A program made the translations under genes and the position numbers. Below are positions 21,601 through 33,778 of a DNA stretch of 64,000 bases, in pieces (position 1 is the stretch's first letter; every line of letters starts with the position of its first letter). The notes beneath the pieces are model-generated. The model made no database searches, was not told where the DNA came from, and was given only the letters and a program-made list of their open reading frames with translations. This stretch comes from Monosporascus cannonballus. Its lineage: Eukaryota; Ascomycota; Sordariomycetes; Xylariales. The stretch is taken from positions 1-64,000 of the forward strand of contig QJNS01000299.1 in NCBI GenBank assembly GCA_004154925.1. Direction: 5' to 3'.

Positions 21601-22514
21601 TGGGCCTTTTTCTTAGCCTCGGGCACCGAACTGAACGATGACTTGGAGTCGGAAACGAGCCCGGCATGGGTAGAGGTTGCAGCTTTGCCTTCTAAAACAG
21701 GACCAGATTGTACCCCGGAACTTGGCTTCACGTCCCTAGGCGTGATCTGGTTTACCGAAGCCCTCCGCTGAACCTCACTAGGGGATAAGTAAGGGGAGTA
21801 GGAGCCAGATCGTTCCCGTTGCGGTTGGGCCTGTTGCCCATCTCCATCGGGAGAATACTCATCTTCGGGGGCAGGCATAGATGTTGATGTACTCTCAACG
21901 ACGTGTTCCCGAGGCGTTCCAGTGTTATACAAGGAAGATCCATCAGCGTCACTGGCGCTGTCCACGCGATCCTCCAAAAATCCGGAAGATTGGGGAGGCT
22001 GGCGTATTTCGTGCCTGGCTCCCGTAACACCTCGCCCTTCCCGTGGTTCATAGAGGTCCTCAAATTCTCCTTCACTCAACTCGCCTTCTTCTAATCGATT
22101 TTCCGTGGCTGGCCGAGGAGGAGCGGATCCTATCTGAACCCCAGTGGGGTGTCCACGACGTGTCCCATTCTCGCGGGGCGGCTGGAACGATGTCGGTGGT
22201 TGCGCTTGGGGAGGCGAGATGCCGGGTAAAGTTGCTGGCGGAGCTTGCTGCCATGGGACGTCGACTTCGGGCCGGTACAAAGGGGTTGGGAAGGGCGGCG
22301 GTGCACCAAACGCCAATCCCGGTATGCGATTCGCATTCTGTTCGTAGGAGTAATTTGCCATGGCGTAATTACCGGCCGTGTCGGGGGGAGGCTGCCGGGA
22401 GGTGCCCGGGTAAGGCGGTGGAAAATTAGGAGGCAGCTGGTAGTTGTAGGGTTGGTTTGGGGGTGGTTGCTGGTAGGCTGGGAACTGGCCATACATATAA
22501 GGGGGTTGCGCCAT
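18623..22514 (-). CDS. CCCH zinc-finger protein, Red1/ZFC3H1 type
   Basis: Three exons, 22514-19961, 19885-18932 and 18834-18623, give 1239 residues; both introns (75 and 97 bp) fit in phase. The N-terminus is Pro/Tyr/Gln-rich, followed by an acidic EEGELSEGEFEDLYEPRE motif, a long low-complexity Ser/Pro/Ala region with a run of nine Ala, and charged coiled-coil segments near residues 730-850. Close to the C-terminus (about 1142-1161) is a CX8CX5CX3H finger, the pattern of the zf-C3H1 family. That finger and the disordered layout match S. pombe Red1 and animal ZFC3H1, scaffolds that link the Mtr4-like helicase to the nuclear exosome for decay of meiotic or unstable RNAs. The role is inferred from the finger; the rest is poorly conserved. 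The gene is divergent from the myosin gene. Confidence 0.8.
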
Positions 22515-23627
22515 GGTGAGAATAGTTGGATTATGAACGTCACGTAACGTGGAGCGAAGCTTGACACAATAGTTGAGTACAGTTCATAAACATCACCGAC
22601 ATAACGGCTAAGTTCAACTGGCGGGGTTTGATGATGATACTCGGATTGAAGTTAGAGAGCGCACGGGAGCGTAGGCGCGTGTATTCAATGCGATAGCGAG
22701 CGAACCTTCAGCCCAACCAAGCGAGGGTAAATAAATGCAAGAGAGGATTTCCCTCTCTTTCCATCAGGCGTTGAGCGCTTGATGCATATATACGAGAGGC
22801 GGCATAACTCAGAGAATGGCGAAGAGTATGGAATCTATCTTAGACGCGTGGAATTCGCGCATGACAGTGGGACGAATGTGTTTCTTCGTGCAATGAAGAC
22901 ACTTCGGTTTGAAGATCTCGACATTTTTAATATCGGTTGGTTGGTTAAAATGCAGAAGTCAATCAAAGCATTCAATGCACAGACCAAGCTGGAGACCCAA
23001 ATGGTCAAAGCAGGGCCCGGTTTAGGCACGACGGTCCATGGTGGATCCCACCTTGCAAGGGAAAAAGAACGGAGCAGGTTAATCCGAAGTACATGGGTAC
23101 CTAGGTACCTACCTAGGTACACTGAGGCAGGCCCGAAGTTTACGCTGAGCTCTGACGTTTAGGTGAACCTGAAGCGGGCCGGGGTGGTCTAAGCTTACGA
23201 ATGGAAAACCAAAGCACTGGTTCTCGGTGGGTTGTCGGTGGGCCCTTCCTTACTTTGTTTACCTTGGCACCGTTGCCCCGAGCGTTCAATCACCGTAAAC
23301 AAATGACGGAAGTTTGAATATACACCGAACACAAGCAGCCCACCATATCCTCTACCACAGGAACAGATCATGCTCTTTTTGACGAAGGTTGTGCCAGTTT
23401 CCCTACCTCTGTGATGAGTCAAACGGATTATATGAATTGTTCCCAATTCTTTTGTTCTCATCTCATTCTTATGGCGTTGCATCAGCTCATTTTCTTCACG
23501 ACGGCTCTGATATGATAGTTCTATGTCCTTCTCAAGAAACCTTGAATTGCTCTTATGTTTAAGATCACATGAATTTACTCGAGTAGAGCTACCGACCACC
23601 CTGTCTTAAAAGATCACCGCCAGCAAC
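22515..23627. promoter_or_regulatory. Divergent promoter region, Red1-type gene and myosin
   Basis: About 1.1 kb separates the two start codons, so both promoters lie here. A self-complementary run built on TAGGTACC units occurs at about 23094-23120. No coding region is supported. Individual promoter elements cannot be assigned with confidence. Confidence 0.5.
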
Positions 23628-26600
23628 ATGGCTTCGAATCCACCCACAATGGCGCAACGGCGCAATCCTTTCGCTCGGATAAGCTCACCCTCCACCTCCC
23701 CAGGCCCGGGCCCGACAGCCTCTGGAAGACCAAAATCCGCCATCTTCTCTCAGCAAACGACCCCATCAGGCGCAACGACGCCTCCTTTACATAGCAGATC
23801 TCAATCAAACGCCTCCATGGCTACTATTTTCGGTCCTACGAACGGCAACGGTCCTCGACATCACCGTGAACTCTCCAGGAGTGGCACCCAAAACTCCACC
23901 ACTTTCGCACCTTCCTACTTGAAAACGGAGGATCTGAGGAGAAGCATAGATGTCGTCAAGGGGATAGAAGGAGAAAATGACTTTTCTGGCAAGAGATACG
24001 TATGGCTACGCGATCCGCAAGCTGCCTTCGTGAAAGGATGGGTTGTTGAGGAGCTGGGCGATGGCCGGATATTAGTCCAGTGCGATGATGGCAGTGTATG
24101 TTATCGGAAAACGTGTGGTGGTGTCACCTGCTAACCTGACATCCCTAGCAACGAGAGGTCGAGCAAGAAAGCGTGGATAAAGTCAACCCTGCCAAGTTCG
24201 ACAAGGCCAACGATATGGCCGAACTGACTCATCTGAATGAACCCTCAGTTGTCCACAATCTCCACATGAGATACCAGTCTGACTTGATATATACTTACTC
24301 CGGGCTATTCTTGGTTACTGTCAACCCCTACTGTCCTCTGCCCATATACACCAACGAGTACATCAACATGTACAAGAGTAGGGGTCGCGAGGATACGAAG
24401 CCACACATTTTTGCCATGGCCGACGAAACATTCCGCAACCTGGTGGACGAGGGCAAGAACCAGAGTATACTGGTCACCGGTGAATCTGGTGCCGGAAAGA
24501 CGGAAAATACAAAAAAGGTCATCCAATATCTTGCAGCCGTCGCTCACTCGGAGTCTCACATGAAGAGCAGAGGACAGCAGCATTCGACCCTCTCACAACA
24601 GATCCTGCGGGCCAATCCTATTTTGGAAGCCTTCGGTAATGCCCAGACAGTACGAAACAATAACTCGTCACGATTTGGAAAGTTCATACGGATTGAGTTC
24701 TCTCGGTCAGGGGCCATTTCGGGTGCGTTTATTGACTGGTACCTCTTGGAGAAGTCCAGGGTGGTCCGAATCAATTCCCAGGAGCGCAACTACCACATAT
24801 TCTATCAGCTCCTCAAAGGAGCGGACCGGCAGATGAGGCACGACTTCTTCCTGGATGGGTTAGCAATTGACGATTTTGCCTACACTCGTGGAGGCCATAA
24901 ATCGATTACCGGTGTTTCTGACCGGGAGGAGTGGGATTCACTATTGGAAGCTTTCGACGTCATGGGGTTTTCCGAGGACGATCAAGAGTGCATCCTACGC
25001 ACTGTTGCTGCGGTCCTCCACCTTGGCAACATCGCAGTCGTCAAGGAGAGCCGCATGGCAGACCAGGCGCGACTAGCCCCGGATGCCAAAGAAGTAGCAG
25101 CGAGGGTTTGTAAGCTTCTGGGAATCCCTCTGGATCCCTTCCTGCAGGGGCTATTGCACCCAAAAGTCAAGGCTGGCCGCGAATGGGTCGAGAGGGTGCA
25201 GACCCCTGAGCAAGTTCGACTGAGCATTGATGCACTCGCGAAGGGTATTTATGAGCGTGGCTTTGGAGACTTGGTCACCAGAATCAATCATCAGCTCGAT
25301 CGCACCGGACTTGGCATTGACGACTCCCATTTCATTGGAGTGCTTGATATCGCTGGATTCGAAATCTTCGAGGAGAACAGCTTCGAGCAACTCTGTATCA
25401 ACTACACGAACGAGAAGCTACAGCAATTTTTCAACCACCACATGTTCGTGCTAGAGCAAGAGGAGTATGCGCGTGAACAAATTGAGTGGAAGTTCATCGA
25501 TTTTGGCCGCGACCTCCAGCCAACCATCGATCTGATCGAGCTGTCCAATCCTATCGGTATCTTCTCTTGTCTAGACGAGGACTGTGTGATGCCAAAGGCA
25601 ACGGACAAGTCTTTCACAGAGAAGCTTAATGCCCTGTGGGACAAGAAATCCACGAAGTTTCGTCAAGCGCGCCCAGGATCAAAACACGGATTCATCCTTA
25701 CTCACTATGCTGCCGAGGTGGAGTACTCCACGGAGGACTGGTTGGAAAAGAACAAGGATCCCTTGAATGACAATGTCACCCGTCTTCTGGCCGAGTCAAG
25801 CGACAAGCATATCGCCAATATGTTTGCCGACTGCGCCGCCGACTTCGAAGATGACAACAGTGGTGTCCGAAGCCGTGTCAAGAAGGGTCTGTTCCGTACT
25901 GTTGCGCAGAGGCATAAGGAACAGCTTTCCAGCTTAATGACTCAGCTTTATTCCACGCACCCGCACTTTGTCCGGTGCATCCTCCCAAACCATAAGAAGC
26001 GGCCAAAGCAGTGGAACGGACTTCTTGTACTCGACCAACTGAGATGTAACGGTGTACTTGAGGGTATCAGGATTGCAAGGACCGGCTTCCCCAACAGGCT
26101 ATCCTTCGCAGAATTCCGTCAAAGATACGAGGTTCTCTGCAGGGACATGCCCAAGGGATATTTGGAAGGACAGGCAGCCGCGTCTTTGATGCTGAACAAA
26201 CTCGGACTCGACAAGTCCCTGTTCCGCGTTGGTCTTACGAAGGTCTTCTTCCGAGCCGGTGTGCTTGCCGAGTTAGAAGAACAGCGCGACGCACTAATTA
26301 CCGAGATAATGTCTCGGTTCCAGCCGCTTGCGCGGGGCTATATCCAGAGACGCAACGCTTTCAAGAAGCTCTATCGCACCGAGGCGACTCACGTTATCCA
26401 ACGGAATTTCCAGGTCTATCTTGACCTCTGCGAGAATCCGTGGTGGCAGCTTTTTATTAAGATGAAGCCGCTATTGGGAGCCACACGAACCGCCATCGAG
26501 GTCAAGAGGCGAGACGAGAAGATTCGGGAGCTGAACGACAAAATGCGACTAGAGTCTGAGAACCGCCACCGCCTGGAGGAAGAGAGACGTAACTGTCATA

Positions 26601-29600
26601 ATGAGTTGATACGGACTCAACAGATCCTCGAGAGTGAGCGGGCACTGGCACTTGATAAGGAAGAGATCTTCAAGCGCCTTCAGTTACGGGAAGTCGAACT
26701 CGAAGAACAACTAAAAGGTGCCATGGAGGACCAGGAGAAACTCGAAGATCAGCTCGATGACCTCCTCGACGCAAAGAAGAAAGCTGAACATGAAGTTGAG
26801 AAGTATCGGTCTCAACTAGAACAAGCCGCGGCGCTCATAGCTAGACTCGAAGAGGAGAAATCAGCGCTCAATTCTCGAGTATCTCAGCTAGAGGTGGAAC
26901 TCCAGGAGCTAGTGCAAAAGCAAGCAGACCGGAGTGAACAGGAAGCCACCCTCGAGGGTGAAGTCAAGATGCTTCAGAGCCAATTGTCCCTGAAAGACCG
27001 GAAAGTACGGGACCTTGAGGGCAAGCTGTTGAGGAACGACCAAGATGCGCATGTCAAGCTTGCAGCAATCCAGAAGGAGCTGCAGTCTGTCAAGACCCGC
27101 GAGCAAACCCTTGCAAGGGAAAACCGGGACATTCAACAGCAACTGTCTCAGCTGTCGAAGACTTCGACTGACTACGAAGATCTCGTGAGGAAAAAGGAAA
27201 GCGAGCTCGCGGTTCTTCGTAGTGACAATAAGAGGTTCGAGATGGACCAGAAAAGCCTAGAGGACCAAAAGAGCATTCTCACTGCAGAGAAGGAGAAGAC
27301 CGCAGGGCGGCTGCGCGAGGTGCAAGCTGAGATGACTGCCATGAAATCCCAGCACTCTCAACTCCAACGAGAAGCCGAAGATGCCAAGCAACTACTCCAA
27401 ACCCGACTCTCCGAGGACTCCCAGGCGAACCAGAACCGTCAGTTACTAGAAGCTCAGATCAAAGACCTCAAAGATCAGCTCTACAAAGTTCAGATGGATC
27501 TCAGCCGCGAGCGCCAATCCCGGGACGACGTCGCTCTTTTGGCTGAACACAAATTCCAGTCCCTCAAAGAGGAACATGATCAGCTTAAGGAGCTCAAGAT
27601 CACGGTCGAAAAGGAGTTATATCTGCAGCAAGATAAATTACGCCGCGTGATGGAGGCCCGGGCAACAGCAGAACAGGAGCGCGATGAAGCCCGCGAGGAG
27701 ATTCACAGATTACGAATTGCTAAGACCCAGGCGGAGGAAGCACGCATACATGCAGAGGAGGCTGGAGAACGCATGGCCACTCGTGCCGCCCGCGAGCGAG
27801 AAACTAGTCTGCAGAAGGAACTAGACGCGACTCAAGAGAGACTTACGTGGTTCGAGGGCGAATGCGAGAAGCTTAACCACCAGATCGAAGACCTCAACAA
27901 GTTCATGATTGAGTCCGGGGAGTACGGACTTAAGAACGACCAGGCTAAAGAGCGGCTTGAGCAGGAATTAGTCACCGTGAAAGGCCGGTTGGCCGCATCA
28001 GAGAACGACAATCGGGCCTTGCTTAACAAACTCCAACAGAAGGGTCTCGAGATTGCGCGGTCAACCACGAGGGCAACTGAAGCCTCAAGGGGGCAGATCG
28101 TTAGTCTCCAACGCGAGAAGGCAAGAATCGAAGAGGAGAACGCGAAGCTCAACAAGCAGCTTGGTGATTCGCAAATCACCGTAGCCGGACTTGAGAAGAA
28201 GGTTGAGAAGCTATTACTTAACCTTGAGGATCTGAACCACGAGATCGCACGCGAGGTCAAGTCCAGTCGAAATGCGGAGAAGGCTACCTCGAACTTCACG
28301 GTCCAGCTCGCTGAAGCCAACCATACGATTGAGTCGGAGCGGCAAATACGACAGCAGGCCCAATCGACCGTGCGAGCAATGCAATCGACCCTCGACTCCC
28401 GCAATAAGGAATTAGATGAACTCCGAGCTCAAATGCTGCGCGTCTTGAAGGCGGTTGACCCAGAGGTCAACATACAGAATCAGACTGATGGGACCCATGA
28501 TAAGATCATGAGCAAAAACTTTGAGATGATTCGGAAGATCGAGGAGTTGCAGCAGAACGTACGAATACAGACGGCAGCACGGACTAATGCCGAGGCACAA
28601 CTTGCCGAATTGCGCGCATCTAGAGGAAATTCTCCCGCCCGACCAAAACTGGAAGAAATTAACCCTAATGAGGCTCCCTTCAACGGATCCCCCGTCCAGA
28701 AGCGAACCAAGTTAACCGAAAGACTCTACTCGAACACCTCAACCCCCACCCGACGACAGGCCCAGGATAACGACTTTGTTCCGGATTCTAGTAGATCGGA
28801 CCGAACAGCCGACCTTCTCAGTTTCAACGATCGTCAAGACCTCAAGGCCGAAGTCGAGGAGCTGCAGAACCAGCTTCAGCTGGCCCAGATGCAGAACAAG
28901 CACCTCCAGAGCCAAATCGAGCGTTCTACTCCCGTTCGAGAATCGAGTTTCGAGGAGAGCCCATCCATTCGTCGGATGCAGAAACTCGAGAAAGTTAATA
29001 GTCGCTTGCACGATCAACTGGACGACTCTGCAAAGAAGGTATCCCTCTTGGAGAAGTCTTTGAGGACTGGGGAGCTGTCGCTACGAGATATCCAGGCAAA
29101 GTCGCACGAGGAAATCCTTGATCTGCTCAATAGCCAAGAGGACTCTCGGCGGTCGTTGCTGCGTAATCACAATGACGCTGTTGCCGAGTTGGCCGATGTC
29201 AAGGAGCACTTCGAAAAGATGCGACATGAACGCGCAAGACTGGAAGTCGAGCTGCGGGATGCGAACTCAGATCTGCAAGAGATGTCTCTAGCTCGGGAGC
29301 AGGAGGCTGCCAGTCGCAGTCAACTCCTGCAAGAGTTTTCTGACATCCAAATTCGACTCGACGCAGAAACCTCTAAGCTTGCCGATGTCACCTCCAGCCT
29401 TGAGATGTATAAGGCCCGGGCGGATGAGTACTTCAGCAAGCTTGAACAAGCTGAGATCGCGGTGCTGAAGGCTACGCGCGCCGAGCAGTTCGCCAAATCC
29501 CAAGCGAGAGAAGCAGAAGAGGCATACGCGGAGATTGCGTCACAGCGGGCCAAGGCCGACGGAAACTTGGAGGATTTGCAACGACAGAACCAGAGGCTCG

Positions 29601-31147
29601 AGGAGAAGCTAGAGGACGTTTCCACAGACTTGGAAGCTGCTCTGCAAGCTAAGAAGCGTTTGCAGAACGAGCTTGAGGATTACAGGAGCCAGAGGGCTAT
29701 TGACCTCGAGGACAAAGAGTCGAGCATGGAGCAGACGCGTAAGAAGTATCAGGCAGAGTTTGCCACTCTCACCAAGGAACTCGACCTGGCGCGTGAGGAG
29801 AAGCTCTACAAGCAAGCAGAGATCACCCGCCTGCGTGAAGAGCTGGACGATCTCCGCTCCAAGTGGGACGATGAGGTCCTCAACAGCTCTACCTGGTCCA
29901 AGGAGAAGGCGCGTCTTGAGAGCACTCTTGCAGATGTCGTCGCTTCCCGCGACGAGGCCAACGCAGCCCATAACGAGGCGCAGAGCAAGATCGTATCTCT
30001 CCTTTCACAAGTGCGCACCCTCCGCACGTCTGTCGATGATATCACTGCCGAGCGAGACTCTCTCGTTAGAGAGAAGCGAGGCCTCGAGGCGCGACTACAG
30101 GAAGCCAAGGCCGGTCTTGAGGACCTCGCGCAAAGCGAGAGCCCGGCGTTGCGGAACGCCGCGAACACCGACAAGGAGATCCTCGAGCTCAAATCCACCC
30201 TCGCCCAGAAGGAGGACATCGCGACCGCGGCGGTAGAGAAGATGCGCCGAGCGGAAGCCCTTTCGAACGAGATGCAGAAAGAGCTTGTCGCCGAGCGCGA
30301 GCTCAGCGCCGATCTGTCCAAGCAGAAAGCGACTCTGGAGAAGAACCTCAACGAGGTGCAGGTGAAACTCGTGGACCTGGAGACGAAGGGATACTCGAGC
30401 GGAAGCCAGGACATCAAGTTCTTGCACAAGCGCATCCAAGAAGTTAGTGCACACCCAACCCCCGAAACCCCCATCTCATCCGCTTCACCCAAGATATCTC
30501 CTACAAGGCCCCTCTCTTCCCTTTTCCGCAGACTCACAACTAGCCACCGCCGGAAAAGTGTAACGGTACTAACATCAACCACTCGACAGCTCGAATCGCA
30601 GCTCGAGGCGCAGGAGACGGAGCGCAGCAAGTCGGCGCGGTCGGTCCGTAACGTGGACCGGACCGTCAAGGACCTGCAGGCGCAGATCGATCGCAAGGAC
30701 AAGCAGGCGTCGCAGCTGGCCGAGGACTCGGCGCGGTTGCGCGACCGCGTCGAGAAGCTCCTGGGGACCATCGACGAGCTGCAGGCCTCGGAGAGCGACC
30801 ACCAGCTGCAGGCGCGGCGCGCCGAGCGCGAGCTCCGCGAGGAGAGGGAGAAGGCCCGCCGCCTCGAGCGCGAGCTCGAGGGCTGGAAGAACCTCCGCAT
30901 GGAGAAGGGCAGCGTCGGCAGCGTCACCAGCAACAGCTTCCGGCTCAGCGGCGGCCCTCGGGGAGTGGGCGGCACCGCCCTGCGGCACGGCAGCATCAGC
31001 CTCAGCGTCGCGGGCGACGATGCCGGTGCCGCCGCCGGCGCCGCAGACGACACGGCGAGTGTCGCCGGTACGGTCACGGGCGTCGAGGTGCCGAGGCGCA
31101 AAAGCAGCCTTACACGACAGCCGAGCATGACAAAGGGGTTTTTGTGA
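23628..31147 (+). CDS. Class II (conventional) myosin heavy chain
   Basis: Three exons, 23628-24095, 24149-30442 and 30590-31147, give about 2439 residues. Intron 1 (53 bp) has a GTATGT donor and CCTAG acceptor. The N-terminal extension is Ser/Thr/Pro-rich. An SH3-like YVWLRDP segment precedes the motor. The motor shows the P-loop GESGAGKT (about 267-274), switch I NNNSSRFGKF, switch II DIAGFEIFE and the actin-binding HPHFVRCILPN region. One or two IQ-like light-chain sites (ARGYIQRRN; THVIQRNFQ) follow. The rest is a coiled-coil rod of about 1,500 residues, much longer than in animal myosin II but usual for filamentous fungi. It powers contraction of the cytokinetic ring at septa (MyoB of Aspergillus, Myo2 of fission yeast). 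Intron 2 (147 bp) has no stop codon in frame; see findings. The tail ends in a Ser/Gly/Ala-rich region. Confidence 0.96.
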
Positions 31148-32744
31148 GCGGGAGCGGTTATTAGACAGCGGATTGGTTCCGAGGCGGTGTAATGCGTATG
31201 AATGAATACATGATGGCATGACTGGATGGACGGACGGTTGACGATTGGGATGCTTGCCGGCGAGATGGCGATGTTTCTTTTTGTGTGTATACCTTCACAC
31301 GGAGTTTTGGAGCTGTGCTTTTTTAACATGAGCTGCATGGTGTGTTTGGTCTAGAGCTGGCTTATGTATGTATGCATGCATGACATTACCCTTTGGATTT
31401 GGGGTGCGGCAGCATGGAGGGGGGGTTGTACGAGTCGAACGAAGTATGAGCTGTTGGAGAGTTTAGTGAAGAGCACGAACAGAGATGAGTAAGGGCTGAA
31501 TTGGATGAGCATATGAGGGTGGTTTTCGCCTCTCCGAGTGACTGTTGCTTCCAATCAGACTTGGAATGCTAAACTATGGCTTACCCTCCGTTGATACAAG
31601 ATCGTTTTGCAGGACTTTTCGATAACACCGACTCGCACTTTATGCACACATGACATATCGTAAAACCATAATCAACGGAGCGGTCGGAGAGGCGCCGGTC
31701 TGATGTCTGGTCCGATTCAGAAAGGGGCGGTCGAAGCCAAGATATGTAACTACGTCGGTACCGAGCGCCCTCATGTGATCTTTCTCCGCGTGGCATGGTA
31801 TAGAGTAAGGGAGTCAGTGCTAGATCCCGTGCTCCTTTGAGTCTGGTTCACTCCTCCCTTCGTCCCAGTACCATGACCACTCTCTCGGGGCCGCAGACCG
31901 GCTCGTCCCGGAATTCAAGGCACGCCGGCCGCCAATATCATGATTATCCTGGATTCGAGGACGCGCCTCACTCTTTATGTAGCTCATGGCTAACTTCTTG
32001 TACAGCCGCACAATCGTCCCTGGCCGCCCCGAATGCCTGCTTTAAGCTTAGGCAACGTCGCTTAGTACCCCACGCGCGCCGCCGGATCTTCGGGGTCACA
32101 ACGGCGCACCTGTGTTTGCGTGACACAGCGCCGTGCCCTACGTTACGCTGGGTAAGCGCATGGTTTAATAACACGACTCTGCCAGGGCGACACTGGTTAC
32201 GCGTGTGGATGAGGCTGAATGAGCTTTGGTCGAGGGGTACAACGCCCCTTCGAGGCCTCGTAGAGTTGATATACACCAAGGACTTTGCCTTCTCGGCGAC
32301 CTCTGAAGCCGGATATTTCGGTGAGGCGACTTCGCGTAGAGACTGACCGCAGGTAACGAAGTTTTAAGTTTCATTTGATTCCGTATAGATGTTTGCCTAG
32401 CGAAGCGCTTTGTTTCAGTTGTCATAGTAGTTGGGCGTGAGTGATATTGAGTAGTTCAACTCCCCTATTGAAGAGTGTATTATCGTGAGACCGCCCCGAT
32501 GCTCGAGGGTATAGTCACCAGGCATCCTCATCTGATCGCCCCTCGCGGTAGCGAACAGGCCAGGGTAGTCGGCCGAAGGTGACAATAGTTACGATAGAAG
32601 CTCAAGCACTTAAAGCCTACAGCAACCCCGGGAGCCCTGCTGAATCGCAAGCATATCTTCCTCAGAACTGCTGGGATATTTCTTGCTTCATGCCCAAAAT
32701 CATTCCATTTAGGTCTACATTATCACAAGATTCTCTAAATATCA
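31148..32744. other. Intergenic, no supported gene
   Basis: This interval holds the myosin 3' UTR and the promoter of the Cys-rich gene. A 169-codon plus-strand frame at 31837-32346 has no protein-like features or splice-linked continuation. Confidence 0.5.
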
Positions 32745-33778
32745 ATGTCCTCGAAGTCTCCTGGGGAATCCGAAACCACGTCCTGGGGCTGGCCGAAGTG
32801 CTACACGTCCTACGAGATAAGGCGTCGGCCGCGGTGTCCCCAATGCGACAGGCGGTACGGTATCTTCGGCGTGCTCGACAGCTTCCTGCCTTACCTAGGA
32901 TGCTCGTGGGGCAACGGTAGCGAGAGCTGCTGGATACCCGGCTACGGATGGGGCGGTGGGATTAGGGGCATGAAAAGGCGCAAGGGCTGTGTAGGTCCCT
33001 CCCTGTTCCGGCACTCTTTGGAGCTAGAGCAATCATATAAACACGCAATCAAACCGGGAAAATAGCTAAATTCGCTAATGGCGGGTGATGGCTATAGAAA
33101 ATCTCTGATCACAGGTCCTACGCATACGGCCCCGGCATCGCCAAGGGCCAGTTGCCGGACTACATCGCGGGGCGCCGCTCGACGAAGCCGGAGTGCGCGT
33201 GCGAGAGGGATCACCGCGACGAGCACACCTTAAAGAAATCTCGACTGCATGTAAACTACGTCCCGCCACACGCCTCAGACAGGAGCAGGAGCACGAGTGG
33301 CGACAGCCACACCAGCAGGTCGACCTGGGGAAAAGCGCCCAGAAACTCCAACATCATCGTCGTCGATGACCAAGTATGACATCCGTTCTCTCGACGCCTT
33401 TTTTTCTTTTTTTTTTGAGCGGAACGCACGACTAACTCGAGGTCACTGCAGTTCCATTACAGACTGAGAAACTGTGGCTACGTGGACAGCAGGGTCGGCG
33501 AGCACTGCCGCCCTGCGCGGTACGATCATCAGGACTGGGAGCTGTCGAGTCCCCCCGGTAGAGTGCTTTGGAAGAACACCCTGAAGAGGCGAGAGCGAAG
33601 GCTGCGGGCCGAGTGTTGGGATTCGGTCGACGAAGATAGTCAGCCGTTGGTCGGGAGCCCTGTGCAGAGTCCTGGTAGGAAAGCGAGAGAAGCTACCAGG
33701 TGCAGCGGTGATGGTTTGGGAGAAAAAGGGGCGGGACCCGCAAGGTGCCGTGCTCCTAAGCACGTCCATTTCCGGTAA
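32745..33778 (+). CDS. Cys-rich protein of unknown function
   Basis: Three exons, 32745-32990, 33098-33373 and 33452-33778, all end in phase 0 and give 282 residues. The introns have donors GTAGGT and GTATGA, branch points GCTAAT and ACTAAC, and acceptors TATAG and CTGCAG. I do not recognise the protein. The N-terminal part is rich in Trp, Gly and Cys (CPQC near residue 31, then GCSWGNGSESCW), and single Cys residues recur through the rest (ECAC, RNCGY, GEHC). That spacing could bind zinc, but no standard finger is clear. There is no signal peptide or membrane helix. The C-terminal half is basic and Ser/Arg-rich. The first intron could also end at the ACAG a few bases later, but only TATAG keeps the frame with this donor. 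Spliced gene structure is likely; function unknown. Confidence 0.6.

Noticed and set aside
23094..23120. Short repeated and palindromic TAGGTACC-type units
   Set aside because: Not a CRISPR array (eukaryotic genome, no spacers). It is a common fungal simple-sequence motif, also seen near 8465-8490.
29806..31338. 510-codon open frame on the minus strand
   Set aside because: It lies antisense to the myosin rod and tail, whose codon use (few complementary stops, many GAG/CTC codons) opens the reverse strand. Its translation is Ser/Arg/Leu low-complexity with no domain.
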